The notes under the pieces are model-generated. The model was not told the DNA's origin. It was given only the letters and a program-made list of their open reading frames with translations, and ran no database searches. From Clostridia bacterium (lineage in GTDB: Bacteria > Bacillota > Clostridia > Christensenellales > SZUA-584), in contig JABGQS010000015.1 of the NCBI GenBank assembly GCA_018648645.1, positions 1 through 64,000 on the forward strand: a DNA stretch of 64,000 nt. Reading direction: 5' to 3'. Positions 39,295-50,116 of the stretch are shown one piece after another. Numbering within the stretch: the stretch's first letter is position 1; every line of letters begins with the position of its first letter. The translations under genes were made by a program, and so were the position numbers.

Positions 39295-42200
39295 ATGTTA
39301 TACAAACAGGTAGAAAAGGATTTAAACTTTAGGGACAGAGAAGTTAAGACGCTGGAGACTTGGAAGCAAAACAAGATATTTGAGAAGACTGTGGAGGCGG
39401 GCGAAGGTAAGCCGGCGTTTACGTTTTATGATGGACCGCCGACTGCAAACGGCAAGCCGCATATCGGGCATATACTGACGCGGTGTATCAAAGACTTGAT
39501 TCCGCGATATAAGACGATGCAGGGCTTTGACGTGCTTAGAAAAGCCGGGTGGGACACGCACGGGCTGCCTGTTGAGCTAGAGGTCGAAAAGGCGTTGGGG
39601 CTGGACGGCAAGGAGCAGATTGAGGAGTACGGCGTTGAGCCGTTTATCGCCGAGTGCAAAAAGAGCGTTTGGAAGTATCAAGGCGAGTGGGAAAAAATGA
39701 GCGAGCGTGTCGGGTTTTGGGTGGACATGGAAAACCCGTACATCACGTATGAGAACGATTATATCGAGTCGATATGGTGGTCGTTGAAAGTGATTTTCGA
39801 GAAGGGGCTGCTGTATAAAGGGCATAAGGTTGTGCCGTATTGCCCGCGCTGCGGAACGAGCCTAAGCTCGCACGAGGTTGCGCAAGGGTATCAAGACGTT
39901 ACTGAAGAGTCCATCTTTGTGAAGTTTAAGCTGGCGAAAGAGGACAATACGTATTTTATGGCGTGGACGACGACGCCTTGGACGCTGCCGAGCAACGTGG
40001 CTTTATGCGTGAACCCAAAAGAGACGTACGTGAAGGTCGAGCTTGACCGTGAATACATCATCATGGCGAAGGCGCTGGTTGATACTGTGCTTGGCGAAGG
40101 CGCACGGGTTGTGGAAGAGTATGTTGGTGCGGATTTAGAGCACATCGAATATGAGCCGCTTTATGATTTTGGCGAAGCGGACAAAAAAGCGTGGTACGTG
40201 ACGATGGATCCGTTCGTCACGCTTAGCGACGGCAGCGGCATTGTTCACATTGCGCCGGCGTTTGGTGAAGACGACGCACGTATTGGTAACACGTATGGTC
40301 TGCCGTTTGTACAGATGGTGAACGAGCAGGGCAAGTTTAAGGAAAACACACCTTGGGCGGACGTTTTCGTCAAGGACGCGGACAAAATGATAATCGACGA
40401 TTTGAGCGAGCGAAAGCTGATGTTCATGGCGAAAGAGTATGAGCACAGCTATCCGTTCTGTTGGAGGTGCGACACGGCACTGCTGTATTACGCGAGAAGC
40501 ACGTGGTTCATCAAAATCACTGCGCTGAAAGACTTGTTGGTAAAAAACAACCGTGCGGTCAATTGGCTGCCCGAAAACATCAAAGAAGGGCGCATGGGCA
40601 ACTTTGTCGAGAACGTTATCGACTGGGGGCTGTCCAGAGAGCGATATTGGGGAACGCCGCTTCCTGTTTGGGAGTGCGAATGCGGACACTTTACCGTGAT
40701 TGGCTCTGTCGCAGAGCTGAAGGAGAAGGGCGACGACGTGAGCGACGATATCGAGCTGCACAAGCCGTTTATCGACGGCATCACCATCGAGTGCGAAAAG
40801 TGCGGCGGGCGCATGAACCGAGTGAGCGAAGTTATCGACTGCTGGTATGACAGCGGGTCTATGCCGTTTGCGCAGTGGCACTATCCTTTCGAGAATAAGG
40901 AAGAGTTTGAGAAGCGATTCCCTGCGCAGTTTATCAGCGAAGCGGTTGACCAAACGCGCGGCTGGTTCTATACGCTGCTTGCCATCGGCACGTTGGTGTT
41001 TGGCGAGACACCGTTTGAGAATTGCATCGTACTTGGACACGTGCAGGACAAGAACGGGCAGAAGATGAGCAAGCACACAGGCAACGTGGTTGACCCTTGG
41101 AGCGTGCTTGACAATCAGGGCGCAGACGCAGTGCGATGGTATTTCTATAGCAACAGCGCGCCGTGGCTGCCAAACCGATTCTATGAGGACGCGGTCAGCG
41201 AAGCCCAGCGCAAGTTTATGGGCACGCTTTGGAACACGTACGCGTTCTATATTATGTATGCGGACATCGACGATTTTGACCCGACCAAGCACAGCAACTC
41301 GGGTGAGAACGTGATGGACAAGTGGATACTTTCGAGGCTAAACACGCTCGTCAAAGACGTGACCGAGAATCTGGATAACTATAAGCTGACCGAGTCGGCG
41401 AGGGATATGGAAGCGTTCGTGGACGATTTGTCCAACTGGTATGTGCGCAGATGCAGGAACAGGTTCTGGGCGAGCGGAATGGAACAGGACAAAGTGGATG
41501 CGTTTATGACGCTCTACACCGTGCTTGAAAGCATGTGCAGACTGTGTGCGCCGTTTATACCGTTTATGACCGAATCGATGTATCAGAATCTCGTATTGAG
41601 TGTAGACGAGGATGCGCCAGAGAGCGTGCACCTTTGTAGCTATCCAAAGGCTGACGAAAGCAAAATCGATGCGGAGCTGGAGAGCAGCATGGACGCTGTA
41701 CTCAAAGCGGTGGTGCTGGGACGAAGCGCAAGAAACTCGGCAGCGATCAAAATCCGTCAGCCGATAGCCAACATGTATGTGTCGGGAATCGATGCGCTCG
41801 GCGATATGTACGTGGAGCTGATTGAAGGTGAGCTGAACATCAAGAAAGTGAGCTTTGGCGCGGACGCGAGCGAGTTTATATCGTATAATGTGAAGCCGCA
41901 GATGAGGACGCTTGGTCCGAAGTACGGCAAGCTGCTTGGCGTAATAGGCAAGCATTTGAGCGAAGGCAATGGGCTGGTGATTGTGAATACGGTACGTGCC
42001 GATGGTGTGTATAAATTTGAAGCGAACGGCGAGGCTGTGGAGCTGCTTGAAGAGGATATGCTGATTGAACCGACGCACAAAACCGGCTTTATGGTGGAAA
42101 GCAGCGGCGAGGTGAGCGTGATACTGGAAACGACGCTGAGCGAAGCGCTTGTCGAAGAAGGCTTTGTGCGGGAAATGATTAGCAAAATTCAAACGATGCG

Positions 42201-42402
42201 CAAGGAAGCGGGCTTTGAAGTAGTTGACCATATCAAACTGGCTGTGACGGGCAACGAGAAGCTGAACGATATCGTGGAGAAAAACGCCGACGAGATTGGC
42301 AAAGAGGTGTTGGCTGACGATATTGGCACAACGCTAAGCGGATATGAGAAGGAGTGGGACATCAACGGCGAGAGCGCGACGTTTAGTGTAGAGAAGGTGT
42401 AG
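39295..42402 (+). CDS. ileS: Isoleucyl-tRNA synthetase
   Basis: FYDGPPTANGKPHIGHILTRCIKDLIPRYKTMQGF, GQKMSKHTGNVVDP; RBS AAGGAG before ATG 39295. Confidence 0.98.
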   Translation: MLYKQVEKDLNFRDREVKTLETWKQNKIFEKTVEAGEGKPAFTFYDGPPTANGKPHIGHILTRCIKDLIPRYKTMQGFDVLRKAGWDTHGLPVELEVEKALGLDGKEQIEEYGVEPFIAECKKSVWKYQGEWEKMSERVGFWVDMENPYITYENDYIESIWWSLKVIFEKGLLYKGHKVVPYCPRCGTSLSSHEVAQGYQDVTEESIFVKFKLAKEDNTYFMAWTTTPWTLPSNVALCVNPKETYVKVELDREYIIMAKALVDTVLGEGARVVEEYVGADLEHIEYEPLYDFGEADKKAWYVTMDPFVTLSDGSGIVHIAPAFGEDDARIGNTYGLPFVQMVNEQGKFKENTPWADVFVKDADKMIIDDLSERKLMFMAKEYEHSYPFCWRCDTALLYYARSTWFIKITALKDLLVKNNRAVNWLPENIKEGRMGNFVENVIDWGLSRERYWGTPLPVWECECGHFTVIGSVAELKEKGDDVSDDIELHKPFIDGITIECEKCGGRMNRVSEVIDCWYDSGSMPFAQWHYPFENKEEFEKRFPAQFISEAVDQTRGWFYTLLAIGTLVFGETPFENCIVLGHVQDKNGQKMSKHTGNVVDPWSVLDNQGADAVRWYFYSNSAPWLPNRFYEDAVSEAQRKFMGTLWNTYAFYIMYADIDDFDPTKHSNSGENVMDKWILSRLNTLVKDVTENLDNYKLTESARDMEAFVDDLSNWYVRRCRNRFWASGMEQDKVDAFMTLYTVLESMCRLCAPFIPFMTESMYQNLVLSVDEDAPESVHLCSYPKADESKIDAELESSMDAVLKAVVLGRSARNSAAIKIRQPIANMYVSGIDALGDMYVELIEGELNIKKVSFGADASEFISYNVKPQMRTLGPKYGKLLGVIGKHLSEGNGLVIVNTVRADGVYKFEANGEAVELLEEDMLIEPTHKTGFMVESSGEVSVILETTLSEALVEEGFVREMISKIQTMRKEAGFEVVDHIKLAVTGNEKLNDIVEKNADEIGKEVLADDIGTTLSGYEKEWDINGESATFSVEKV

Positions 42403-42451
42403 GATAACAGAATGCAGGAGGGGGGGCAGTGATGCTCCTCTTTTTTTGTAC

Positions 42452-42484
42452 AAAAAAAAGAACCGCATGATGTATGCGGCTCTC
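42452..42484 (-). terminator. Terminator of 42498..43424
   Basis: aaaaaaaagaaccgcatgatgtatgcggctc. Confidence 0.75.
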
Positions 42485-42497
42485 TCGTAACCGATGT

Positions 42498-43424
42498 TTA
42501 GCCGAACAACGGCAGTTCCTCGAAATATTCATAGGCATTCACACCGTCTATCATCTCGATCCAATCGCTGTCCCATTCAAAATAAAATTCGCCGTCTGTA
42601 CCGTCGTCAAGGACGAACCAAACGTATGATTCACCGTCCGTCTCAATAAAGCTTAGTGCTGTGCCCGGTGCTAAGTTTGTGTAGACATCCTCGTCGTTTT
42701 GTATGAGCAGCACAGGCAGATTCATCGCGGTTATCGCTTTTGTATATGCATCACCGTCTTTGTCGAGCACATACGTCCCTCGCCATTCTATCATGTCCTG
42801 AACAAAATAGACGCTGGTACCGGCTGCCCATGTGCCGACTGCTTGTATATACCCATAGGCATCAAATCCGAATTCGTTAATTTGGGTGACGTATAGCGGC
42901 AATTTGAATTCCTCATAAGGCTCAAAGCCGGTGAAAGTAAAAACTTTAGTCTCATAATCGTCTGAAATATAGTCATAACTCACGATAACGAATGGGTACC
43001 CATCAAAGCTTTTCACATAATAAGCATTTGTTAGATAACCGGCGGGTATGTTTGCTATTTGGAGGGCGTTTTCAACACTGCCTTGCGCAGACATCAGAAC
43101 AAGCGCACCATCCTCATCAATGATTTTGATTTGCGTTGCCGTGCCGTCGCCGTAGAGGTCGACCATAATCGGCTCACCCAAGAATAGCTCTGTGGCGCCG
43201 GGCTGCGATGAAGGCGATTTTGATTCTTGTGGTGGGTCTGTCGAGTCAGGTTTATCAGTAGGTTCTGGTTCGTCTTCAGTAGGTTTATCCTCTTCAACCG
43301 ATTCTGCAGTTTCCTCTGTTGTATCACTGGTAGGCTGGGGCATAATTTGGATGCAGGCGGTAAAGAGCAGCGGAATGAGTATTATGCAAATAACAAAGAT
43401 GATAAGGGAACGTATACGTTTCAT
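42498..43424 (-). CDS. Lipoprotein of unknown function with acidic Thr/Pro/Glu linker
   Basis: MKRIRSLIIFVICIILIPLLFTACIQ lipobox; TEETAESVEEDKPTEDEPEPTDKPDSTDPPQ linker; start after AAGGAGGACC-type RBS. Confidence 0.7.
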   Translation of the reverse strand: MKRIRSLIIFVICIILIPLLFTACIQIMPQPTSDTTEETAESVEEDKPTEDEPEPTDKPDSTDPPQESKSPSSQPGATELFLGEPIMVDLYGDGTATQIKIIDEDGALVLMSAQGSVENALQIANIPAGYLTNAYYVKSFDGYPFVIVSYDYISDDYETKVFTFTGFEPYEEFKLPLYVTQINEFGFDAYGYIQAVGTWAAGTSVYFVQDMIEWRGTYVLDKDGDAYTKAITAMNLPVLLIQNDEDVYTNLAPGTALSFIETDGESYVWFVLDDGTDGEFYFEWDSDWIEMIDGVNAYEYFEELPLFG

Positions 43425-43655
43425 ATAGGGGTCCTCCTTAGATGTTATTTTGTTTGACATATTATATCATATTTTTACAATAATGTATACATCGTATCAA
43501 TAGTTTGACAGCCTTTTTTTGATAATAGATGAATAGTCTTCTTATAGTCTTCTAGTAGTGCGGGGCAAAGCATAATCGGATTCACTACGGGCGAGCTAGA
43601 GACAGTGTAAACAAACCCGCTTGTATGACAATACAACCTAATGTATAATACAGCT

Positions 43656-44657
43656 ATGAAAAAAATACTGATGATATTGATTGTGATGGCGCTTGCGTTG
43701 ACGGCGAGCGCCTGCAATGATGCGAGTATGGAGCAGGTGCAGCAGACGGCTGTGGCAGCGCCTTCGCCGACTATTGCTGTGGCGACACAGGCGCCGACGA
43801 TAGTGCCGACGAGCGTGCCCACAACTGTGCCGACACTGATACCAACAACTACGCCTGCGCCGACACCGACATATATTTTTGTCGGGCAGGTGATGTGCAG
43901 CGCGAATGAGTACGTTAACATTCGAGAACATGCGAGCACGGACAGCGAAATTGTCGGAGCGTTACCTTCGGGCGAGAGCGCGGATGTGATTGAGTTTCTT
44001 GACGGCTGGGTGCACATATCATACGGTCGCACTGTGGGATACGTGAGCTCTGATTACACAATTCGATTGTGCATACCCGATGTGCCCGTGCCGATGGGCG
44101 AGTGGGCGATGATACTCGTCAACCCGACCAACTTGTTGCCGGAGGGGTTTGTTGTAGAGCTTGCTGATTTTGAGGGCGGGCAGGTGGACTCGCGCATTCT
44201 TGAGGTTGCGACAGCCATGTTTGCAGATGCAAAAAAGGCGGGTGTGGACTTGATGCTGGTGGATGCGTTTAGGAGCGAGGCGACTCAAAGTGCGCAGTTT
44301 GAAGCGAAGGTGCAGCAGTATATTGACAAGGGGTATAGCAGAGCGGACGCGCAAATTAAGGCGGCGACCATCACGGCGCGCCCGAACACCAGCGAGCATC
44401 AAACGGGACTTGTGCTCGACATCGTGACGCCGACGTACACAAAGCGCAACAGCGGTTTTGCGGACACGGAAGCGTTCAAATGGCTTGACGAAAACGCGCA
44501 CAACTATGGGTTTACGTTGAGGTATAAAGAGGACAAGCAGGACATCACGAAGGTGATATTCGAGTCTTGGCACTGGCGGTTTGTAGGGGTAGAAGCGGCG
44601 GATGCCATGAAAGTAAGCGGGGAGTGTTTGGAAGAATATTTAGGTATACTCGACTAG
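43656..44657 (+). CDS. D-alanyl-D-alanine carboxypeptidase (M15B/VanY-like) with SH3b domain
   Basis: Lipobox TASACN; PTP linker; EYVNIREHASTDSEIVGALPSGE (SH3b); LMLVDAFRSEATQSAQF...SEHQTGLVLDIV...ESWHWRFVG. Confidence 0.92.
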   Translation: MKKILMILIVMALALTASACNDASMEQVQQTAVAAPSPTIAVATQAPTIVPTSVPTTVPTLIPTTTPAPTPTYIFVGQVMCSANEYVNIREHASTDSEIVGALPSGESADVIEFLDGWVHISYGRTVGYVSSDYTIRLCIPDVPVPMGEWAMILVNPTNLLPEGFVVELADFEGGQVDSRILEVATAMFADAKKAGVDLMLVDAFRSEATQSAQFEAKVQQYIDKGYSRADAQIKAATITARPNTSEHQTGLVLDIVTPTYTKRNSGFADTEAFKWLDENAHNYGFTLRYKEDKQDITKVIFESWHWRFVGVEAADAMKVSGECLEEYLGILD

Positions 44658-44677
44658 TACTAACGGAGGGCTGACCT

Positions 44678-46366
44678 ATGAAAATCAAGTACAGCATCGA
44701 CACGGAAGTTTTGGTGATTGGCAGCGGTGGCGGCGGTATCAAAGCGTCGATTGAGGCGAGCGAGCTTGGCACAGATGTGCTGCTTGTCTCCGAAAAGAAG
44801 TTTGGCACATCCGGCTCTACGTTTTATCCCGGAGTTCCCGGGTGGGGTATGTGCTGCGTGCTGTATGACAGTGACAGCGAGAGCGAGTATCTTAGTGAGA
44901 TACTTGAGGCGGGCAGCGGAGCTGCCGACCCAAAGCTGTCTAAGATATTGACAGAGAACGCGACCCAGCGTTTCCGCGATCTGGAAGGCTATGGGTTGCA
45001 GTTCGCGAAGATAAGCGAGGACGAGTACGCATCGTGCATACCGTGCTTTGGCAAAAACAAACGCGGTGCGACGACGTACGGGCTGAATAAAATACGCAAG
45101 GTGATGTGGCAGCAGCTGATGAGCCGCGGTGTGAACGTGCGCAATGGCGTGACCGTCGTGAGTCTGGTGGTGCGGGATGGCGTTTGCGCAGGCGCGGTGG
45201 TGATTGACGAAACGGACAACTTTTGTTTTATCAAAGCGAAATCGACCGTGCTGGCGACAGGCGGCGCGTGTGGGCTGTATAAGTATAGCCTTGCAACAAA
45301 CGAGCAGACGGGCGACGGGTATTTGATGGCACTGGAAGCGGGTGCTAGGCTTATCAACCTTGAGTTTATACAGTTTATACCCGGGATAACAAAGCCTGTA
45401 TCAAAGACGCTGTTTCAGGAAAAGAATCTTGACACCTTCCCGAAAATCACAAATCGGAACGGCAAGGAGTTTCTATATGACTATCTGCCGGATGGCGTGA
45501 GTATGGAGAAATGCTTGACGCAGAGGGCAAAGCACGGTCCGTTCACCAACGTGGACGCGAGCCGATACATGGACATCGCCATGATTGAAGAGTGGCGAGC
45601 AGGCAGAGCGTTTGCTGAAGGCGGGCTGCACATGCAGTACCCTAAAGAAGTGCTGACCGACAAGCGGCATGCAATCACATCTTGGCTTGATTGGATGAGC
45701 GGAATGGGCATTGATGTTGTGGGCGAAGGATTTGACATACTGCCGCACGCGCAGGGCTTTAACGGCGGTGTGTATATAGACGAGAACGCCGGAGCCGGAG
45801 TGCGCGGACTGTTTGCTGCGGGGGAGACCGCCGGAGGACCGCACGGCGCAGACAGGCTGGGAGGTGCTGCAATCGCCGCAACGCAGGTGTTTGGCAAGAT
45901 AGCCGGGCAATCGGCGGCAAAGCACGCAAAGGGTACGGAACACTCGGATGTATCGACCGAGTATGCAGAGCAGTATATGAGCCAACTTTTGCAGACAAAT
46001 GGCGGCGGAGTCGTGGACATAGGCGAAGCGACGGCGCGAATCAAAGAGATTATGTGGAACTGCGGCTCGTTGGTGCGCAGCGAGGAGCGGAGCAAAGAGG
46101 GACTAAGCAAGCTGGAGCAAATCGAAAAGTCGTTTAGCCCGCTCATGCACTTTGAAAGCGGTGCGGATATACGAAAGGTGTCAAAGCTGCGCTCGCTGAT
46201 TAAAATAGGCAAGCTGCTGCTGAACATTATGGATTATCGCAAGGAGAGCAGAGGACCGCACTATCGTATTGATTATCCCGATATAGAAGAAGAGTTTAGA
46301 GGCGCGATTGTGTCAAAGTATAAGGACGGACAGATAAGCCTGGAGCTGATTGATCCGGCGAAGTAG
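44678..46366 (+). CDS. FAD-dependent oxidoreductase, fumarate reductase/succinate dehydrogenase flavoprotein family
   Basis: VLVIGSGGGGIKASIEASELGTDVLLVSEKKFGTSGST; STVLATGGACGLYKYSLATNEQTGDGYLMALEAGARL; GLFAAGETAGGPHGADRLGGAAIAATQVFG. Confidence 0.92.
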   Translation: MKIKYSIDTEVLVIGSGGGGIKASIEASELGTDVLLVSEKKFGTSGSTFYPGVPGWGMCCVLYDSDSESEYLSEILEAGSGAADPKLSKILTENATQRFRDLEGYGLQFAKISEDEYASCIPCFGKNKRGATTYGLNKIRKVMWQQLMSRGVNVRNGVTVVSLVVRDGVCAGAVVIDETDNFCFIKAKSTVLATGGACGLYKYSLATNEQTGDGYLMALEAGARLINLEFIQFIPGITKPVSKTLFQEKNLDTFPKITNRNGKEFLYDYLPDGVSMEKCLTQRAKHGPFTNVDASRYMDIAMIEEWRAGRAFAEGGLHMQYPKEVLTDKRHAITSWLDWMSGMGIDVVGEGFDILPHAQGFNGGVYIDENAGAGVRGLFAAGETAGGPHGADRLGGAAIAATQVFGKIAGQSAAKHAKGTEHSDVSTEYAEQYMSQLLQTNGGGVVDIGEATARIKEIMWNCGSLVRSEERSKEGLSKLEQIEKSFSPLMHFESGADIRKVSKLRSLIKIGKLLLNIMDYRKESRGPHYRIDYPDIEEEFRGAIVSKYKDGQISLELIDPAK

Positions 46367-46454
46367 CGCTGTTGTAAATTTAAAAGGAGTGTTAATGCAC
46401 TTCTTTTTGTTTGCCAGTATTGCAAAACGTGTGGCTTTTGTATAGAATAAATGC

Positions 46455-47327
46455 ATGGAAAAGAAAATTGTTTTGGTAACGGGTGCAAGCTCGGGAATAG
46501 GGCAGGAGACCGCGAAACTGATGGCACGGCAAGGCTATATCGTTTATGGTACTTCTCGTCTCGCAAACTTTGAGAAAACGTCGTACACCATGATTCCTAT
46601 GACGCTGGAGGACGAGGGGTCAGTTGGTGCAGCTGTAAAGCACGTGGCCCAAGCGCACGGGCGTATTGACGTGCTGGTAAACGCGGCGGGCAGCGGCATT
46701 GCGGGCGCGGTTGAAGAAACGAGCGCGGAAGAAGCGAAAGCGCAGTTCGATGTGTGTTTGTTTGGCGCGCTGAGCGTGCAGAGCGCGGTACTGCCATATA
46801 TGCGAGCGCAAGGCAGCGGTATGATTATCAACATAGGCTCGATGGCGTCGTGTTTCCCTGTGCCGTTTCAAGGCATGTACAGTGCTGTTAAAGCAGCCCT
46901 GTTTATGATGAGTGCTACGCTTGCTATGGAGCTTAAACCATTTGGCATCAAGGTTTGCGTGGTTGAACCCGGCGACACAAAAACGGGATTTACCGACAAG
47001 CGCGAATACACTAAGAGAACTGCAAAAACAGCGTATAACCCGTATTTCGAGCGGGCGCTTTATGAGATGATACGAAGTGAGCTAAATGCGTACGGACCGC
47101 AAAAGTGCGCTAAGATGGTTCTGAAAACCGCGGAGCAGAAAAATCCGCCAATAAGAAAATCGGTCGGCATCGGATACAAAACGCTTTACGCGGCGTCGAA
47201 GCTGTTGCCATGGCGCGCTAAGATGGCGGTTATCAAAATGATATATTTAATAAAAGACCCGCCAAGCGGTGCGGTCTGGACATTTGACAAACAGTTTGGT
47301 AAAGCAGCAAATCAGCAGAAGGATTGA
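46455..47327 (+). CDS. SDR family oxidoreductase
   Basis: VLVTGASSGIGQETAKLMARQGYIVYGTSR; INIGSMAS...YSAVKAAL. Confidence 0.93.
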   Translation: MEKKIVLVTGASSGIGQETAKLMARQGYIVYGTSRLANFEKTSYTMIPMTLEDEGSVGAAVKHVAQAHGRIDVLVNAAGSGIAGAVEETSAEEAKAQFDVCLFGALSVQSAVLPYMRAQGSGMIINIGSMASCFPVPFQGMYSAVKAALFMMSATLAMELKPFGIKVCVVEPGDTKTGFTDKREYTKRTAKTAYNPYFERALYEMIRSELNAYGPQKCAKMVLKTAEQKNPPIRKSVGIGYKTLYAASKLLPWRAKMAVIKMIYLIKDPPSGAVWTFDKQFGKAANQQKD

Positions 47328-47337
47328 GGCATAATAT

Positions 47338-48264
47338 ATGAACGAGCTTAATGTGATGGCACCACGCAAAGACTTTTCGCGTATAGGAATCGCGATGGTT
47401 GTTATGCTGGGCTCGTTGATAGGATTGCAATATTTGATTTCTGCTGTGTTGACGCATTATTACGGAGAGCAGGTGCTCAGCATCATGTGGGTGTCGCTGC
47501 TTTTGGGGCTGGCTCCGCAGTATTTGATTAGTATACCTGCGGCATACTTGATTATTCGAGGATTGCCAAAGCAGAGCGTAGAGCCGATGAGAATCAATTT
47601 CGGTAGATTCTGTATTCTTTTTTTAATATGTTATTTTCTGATGTATGCCGGAAACCTCGTTGGGATTGGCGTTACATCTGCGATAGAGTTTTTTACGGAG
47701 AGTCAAATGCAGGTCTTTTTGGACGACGTGTTTACAGGTACAAACATTTGGATATATTCCGCATCGGTCGTGGTTGCGGCGCCCATTGTAGAGGAGCTGT
47801 TTTTTAGAAAGCTGCTGATTAGCAGAATGGAGCGGCACGGAGAGAAAGCGGCGATTCTGATGTCCGGGCTGATATTTGGTATTTTTCACGGCAACTTTTC
47901 GCAGTTTTTCTATGCGTTTGCGCTGGGGATTGTGCTTGGGTACATATATATCAGAACGAGAAAGATAGGTATCACCATCGCGCTGCATATGCTTGTCAAC
48001 CTGCTTGGGGGCGTACTGGCGCCTTTAGCTGTGCAGAACTCGATTCTTTTGATGACGCTGGTAAGTCTGGGCGTAATCGGTATTGCGATTGCAGGACTGG
48101 TGCTGTTTATACTGCAGATAAGAAAGGTGTCGCTGGTGAAAAGACCGACGCAGATGCTCGGCAGTCATTGGGGCGAGTACGCCTTTGTAAATACGGGAAT
48201 GATACTGTTTTTGGTCGCGGGAGTAATTCTGTTCGTGACGAATACATTGGTGTCGTTAGTGTAG
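47338..48264 (+). CDS. CPBP family intramembrane metalloprotease
   Basis: VAAPIVEELFFRKLLISRM, LIFGIFHGNFSQFFYAFALGIVLGYIY, GITIALHMLVNLLG. Confidence 0.9.
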   Translation: MNELNVMAPRKDFSRIGIAMVVMLGSLIGLQYLISAVLTHYYGEQVLSIMWVSLLLGLAPQYLISIPAAYLIIRGLPKQSVEPMRINFGRFCILFLICYFLMYAGNLVGIGVTSAIEFFTESQMQVFLDDVFTGTNIWIYSASVVVAAPIVEELFFRKLLISRMERHGEKAAILMSGLIFGIFHGNFSQFFYAFALGIVLGYIYIRTRKIGITIALHMLVNLLGGVLAPLAVQNSILLMTLVSLGVIGIAIAGLVLFILQIRKVSLVKRPTQMLGSHWGEYAFVNTGMILFLVAGVILFVTNTLVSLV

Positions 48265-48300
48265 CAAACTTATAGAAAAGAAAGAATGAGGAGAAAAACA

Positions 48301-48816
48301 ATGGACATGTTAAAGCCGATACTTGAAAGAAGAAGCCACAGGTCGTTTTTGGATAAGAGCGTGCCCGAGGACGTGTTAGAGAATTTGCTGAAGGCGGGGA
48401 TGTTTGCGCCGTCCGCGATGAACTCGCAGCCGTGTGAATTTTTGATAATGAAGGATGACGAGAAAAGGGCAAGGACAGCCGAGCTTATTCATACCTGGAG
48501 CATGCTTAAAAACGCGCCGCTTGGCATATTGGTGCTTATGAATACGAATGGGTACAGGGCTTCGACAAAAGAGTTTATTGTGCAGGATTGTGCGGCAGCC
48601 ACGCAAAATATATTGCTGGCAGCGCAGGCGCAGGGGCTTGGCGGTGTGTGGCTGGGGTTGTATCCAAAGCCGGATATTATGAAAGAGATCAGCCGTATAT
48701 ACGATATTCCTGACCACGTTAAACCGTTTTCGATTACGGCGATTGGGTATCCGTACAAGGAGCTAAGGCCGCACAGGACGTTTATCGAACACAAGGTGCA
48801 TGTAGACAAGTACTAG
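48301..48816 (+). CDS. Nitroreductase family protein
   Basis: ILERRSHRSFLDKSVPEDVLENLLKAGMFAPSAMNSQPCEFLIM...GLGGVWLGLYP. Confidence 0.92.
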   Translation: MDMLKPILERRSHRSFLDKSVPEDVLENLLKAGMFAPSAMNSQPCEFLIMKDDEKRARTAELIHTWSMLKNAPLGILVLMNTNGYRASTKEFIVQDCAAATQNILLAAQAQGLGGVWLGLYPKPDIMKEISRIYDIPDHVKPFSITAIGYPYKELRPHRTFIEHKVHVDKY

Positions 48817-48834
48817 AGCGAATATTTCCACCCT

Positions 48835-48866
48835 CGGCACTGCCACATGCGGTGCCGTTTGTTTTG
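48835..48866 (+). terminator. Terminator of the nitroreductase gene
   Basis: cggcactgccacatgcggtgccgtttgttttgttt. Confidence 0.55.
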
Positions 48867-48900
48867 TTTAGAATAGTGATAGCAAGCATATGTACGGTAT

Positions 48901-48936
48901 AAAAAAAGGAGACACAGTTGTTGTGTCTCCTTTATA
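48901..48936 (-). terminator. Terminator of the SpoIIE-like phosphatase gene
   Basis: aaaaaaaggagacacagttgttgtgtctcctttata. Confidence 0.8.
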
Positions 48937-48944
48937 ATACTATA

Positions 48945-50024
48945 TTATGTTCTCTCGCACAAAAGCATTGTTACGTCGTCTTCTTTCTTTTGTGCAAATT
49001 TCTCTTTGATGGCAGCCAGCAGCCCGTCGCCTTTGTGCGCTTTATTGAGCAGCATTTCGTGCAGACCGTGCATCACATCAATATCTACGTGAACATCATC
49101 GAGCCCATCTGTATACAGCAGCAATCTTTCGCCTTTTTCAAGCTTGCCGTATTTTTGCTCGCGCTCCTCGTTCATTCTCCATCTGCAAATAGGGTTGCCA
49201 GGCAAAAACAGCTCGCGCACACCGTCGACGCCGGCGATAAGCGGCGTTACGCTATGCCCTGCGTTTGCGTAGACGAACTGCCCTGTCAACGGATCGAGCA
49301 CAAGTGCAAATATGGTGATGTATATGTTTTCGTCAATGTGCAGATCTTCGAAAGAAGTTTGTATGTTGGAGAGAACTTTGGTGGGCGAAATGCCAGGTTG
49401 TTTGCACTGTGCGAACATTTCCTGTCGCAGGTAAACCGTCAGCATGGCCGGCATTACACCGTGCCCCGACACGTCTGCGATGTACATAAATATGCGACCG
49501 TCTCGCATGACAAACGCATCGTACATATCGCCGCCAAGCGCTTCGCAAGGCAAAAACTCTGCGCAAAAATCGTAACCTTCTACTTTGGGCAGTGTGTTGC
49601 GCAGTATTGAAAGCTGCAAAGAGCGCGCTACTTCAAGGTCGTGCGTCATGCGCGCGTTGGCGGAGACCAGCTTGTCTTTCAGGTTGTATTCGGAAGAAAT
49701 GTCGGTAATAATCTCGAGCGCGTAGGTGTCTTCGTTAAACGTAATTGGTTTGGTATTAATCTCGTACATTCTGCCTCTGACATTTTGGGTTGCTGTTGCG
49801 CTGTCCAAGGTTGAGATGCAATCGAGCGCGGCGCAGAGCACGCAATCGTCAGATGCCCCCGGTATTCGCTTGCATGCCGTATCAAAATCGCTGCCAAAGC
49901 GCTGAGCAAAGGCTTTGTTGGCATACTGTACGTTTGCGCCCTTATCAAGAACACGTACCATGTTTGGCATTTCATCGAGCACTGCCGAGCAGAAAGAGTC
50001 TTGTGTGAAAATATTATTGTCCAT
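48945..50024 (-). CDS. PAS-like sensor + PP2C/SpoIIE-type serine phosphatase
   Basis: N-terminal PAS (MPNMVRVLDKGANVQYANKAFAQRFG), C-terminal PCEALGGDMYDAFVMRDGRIFMYIADVSGHGVMPAML...LLLYTDGLDD. Confidence 0.9.
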   Translation of the reverse strand: MDNNIFTQDSFCSAVLDEMPNMVRVLDKGANVQYANKAFAQRFGSDFDTACKRIPGASDDCVLCAALDCISTLDSATATQNVRGRMYEINTKPITFNEDTYALEIITDISSEYNLKDKLVSANARMTHDLEVARSLQLSILRNTLPKVEGYDFCAEFLPCEALGGDMYDAFVMRDGRIFMYIADVSGHGVMPAMLTVYLRQEMFAQCKQPGISPTKVLSNIQTSFEDLHIDENIYITIFALVLDPLTGQFVYANAGHSVTPLIAGVDGVRELFLPGNPICRWRMNEEREQKYGKLEKGERLLLYTDGLDDVHVDIDVMHGLHEMLLNKAHKGDGLLAAIKEKFAQKKEDDVTMLLCERT

Positions 50025-50116
50025 TTTACTACCCCTAAAAATATATTATATATGATTGCCTAAATCTTGTCGGTTGGTGCTTGCCTAAATAAACATATTT
50101 CAACCCACCGAAAAGG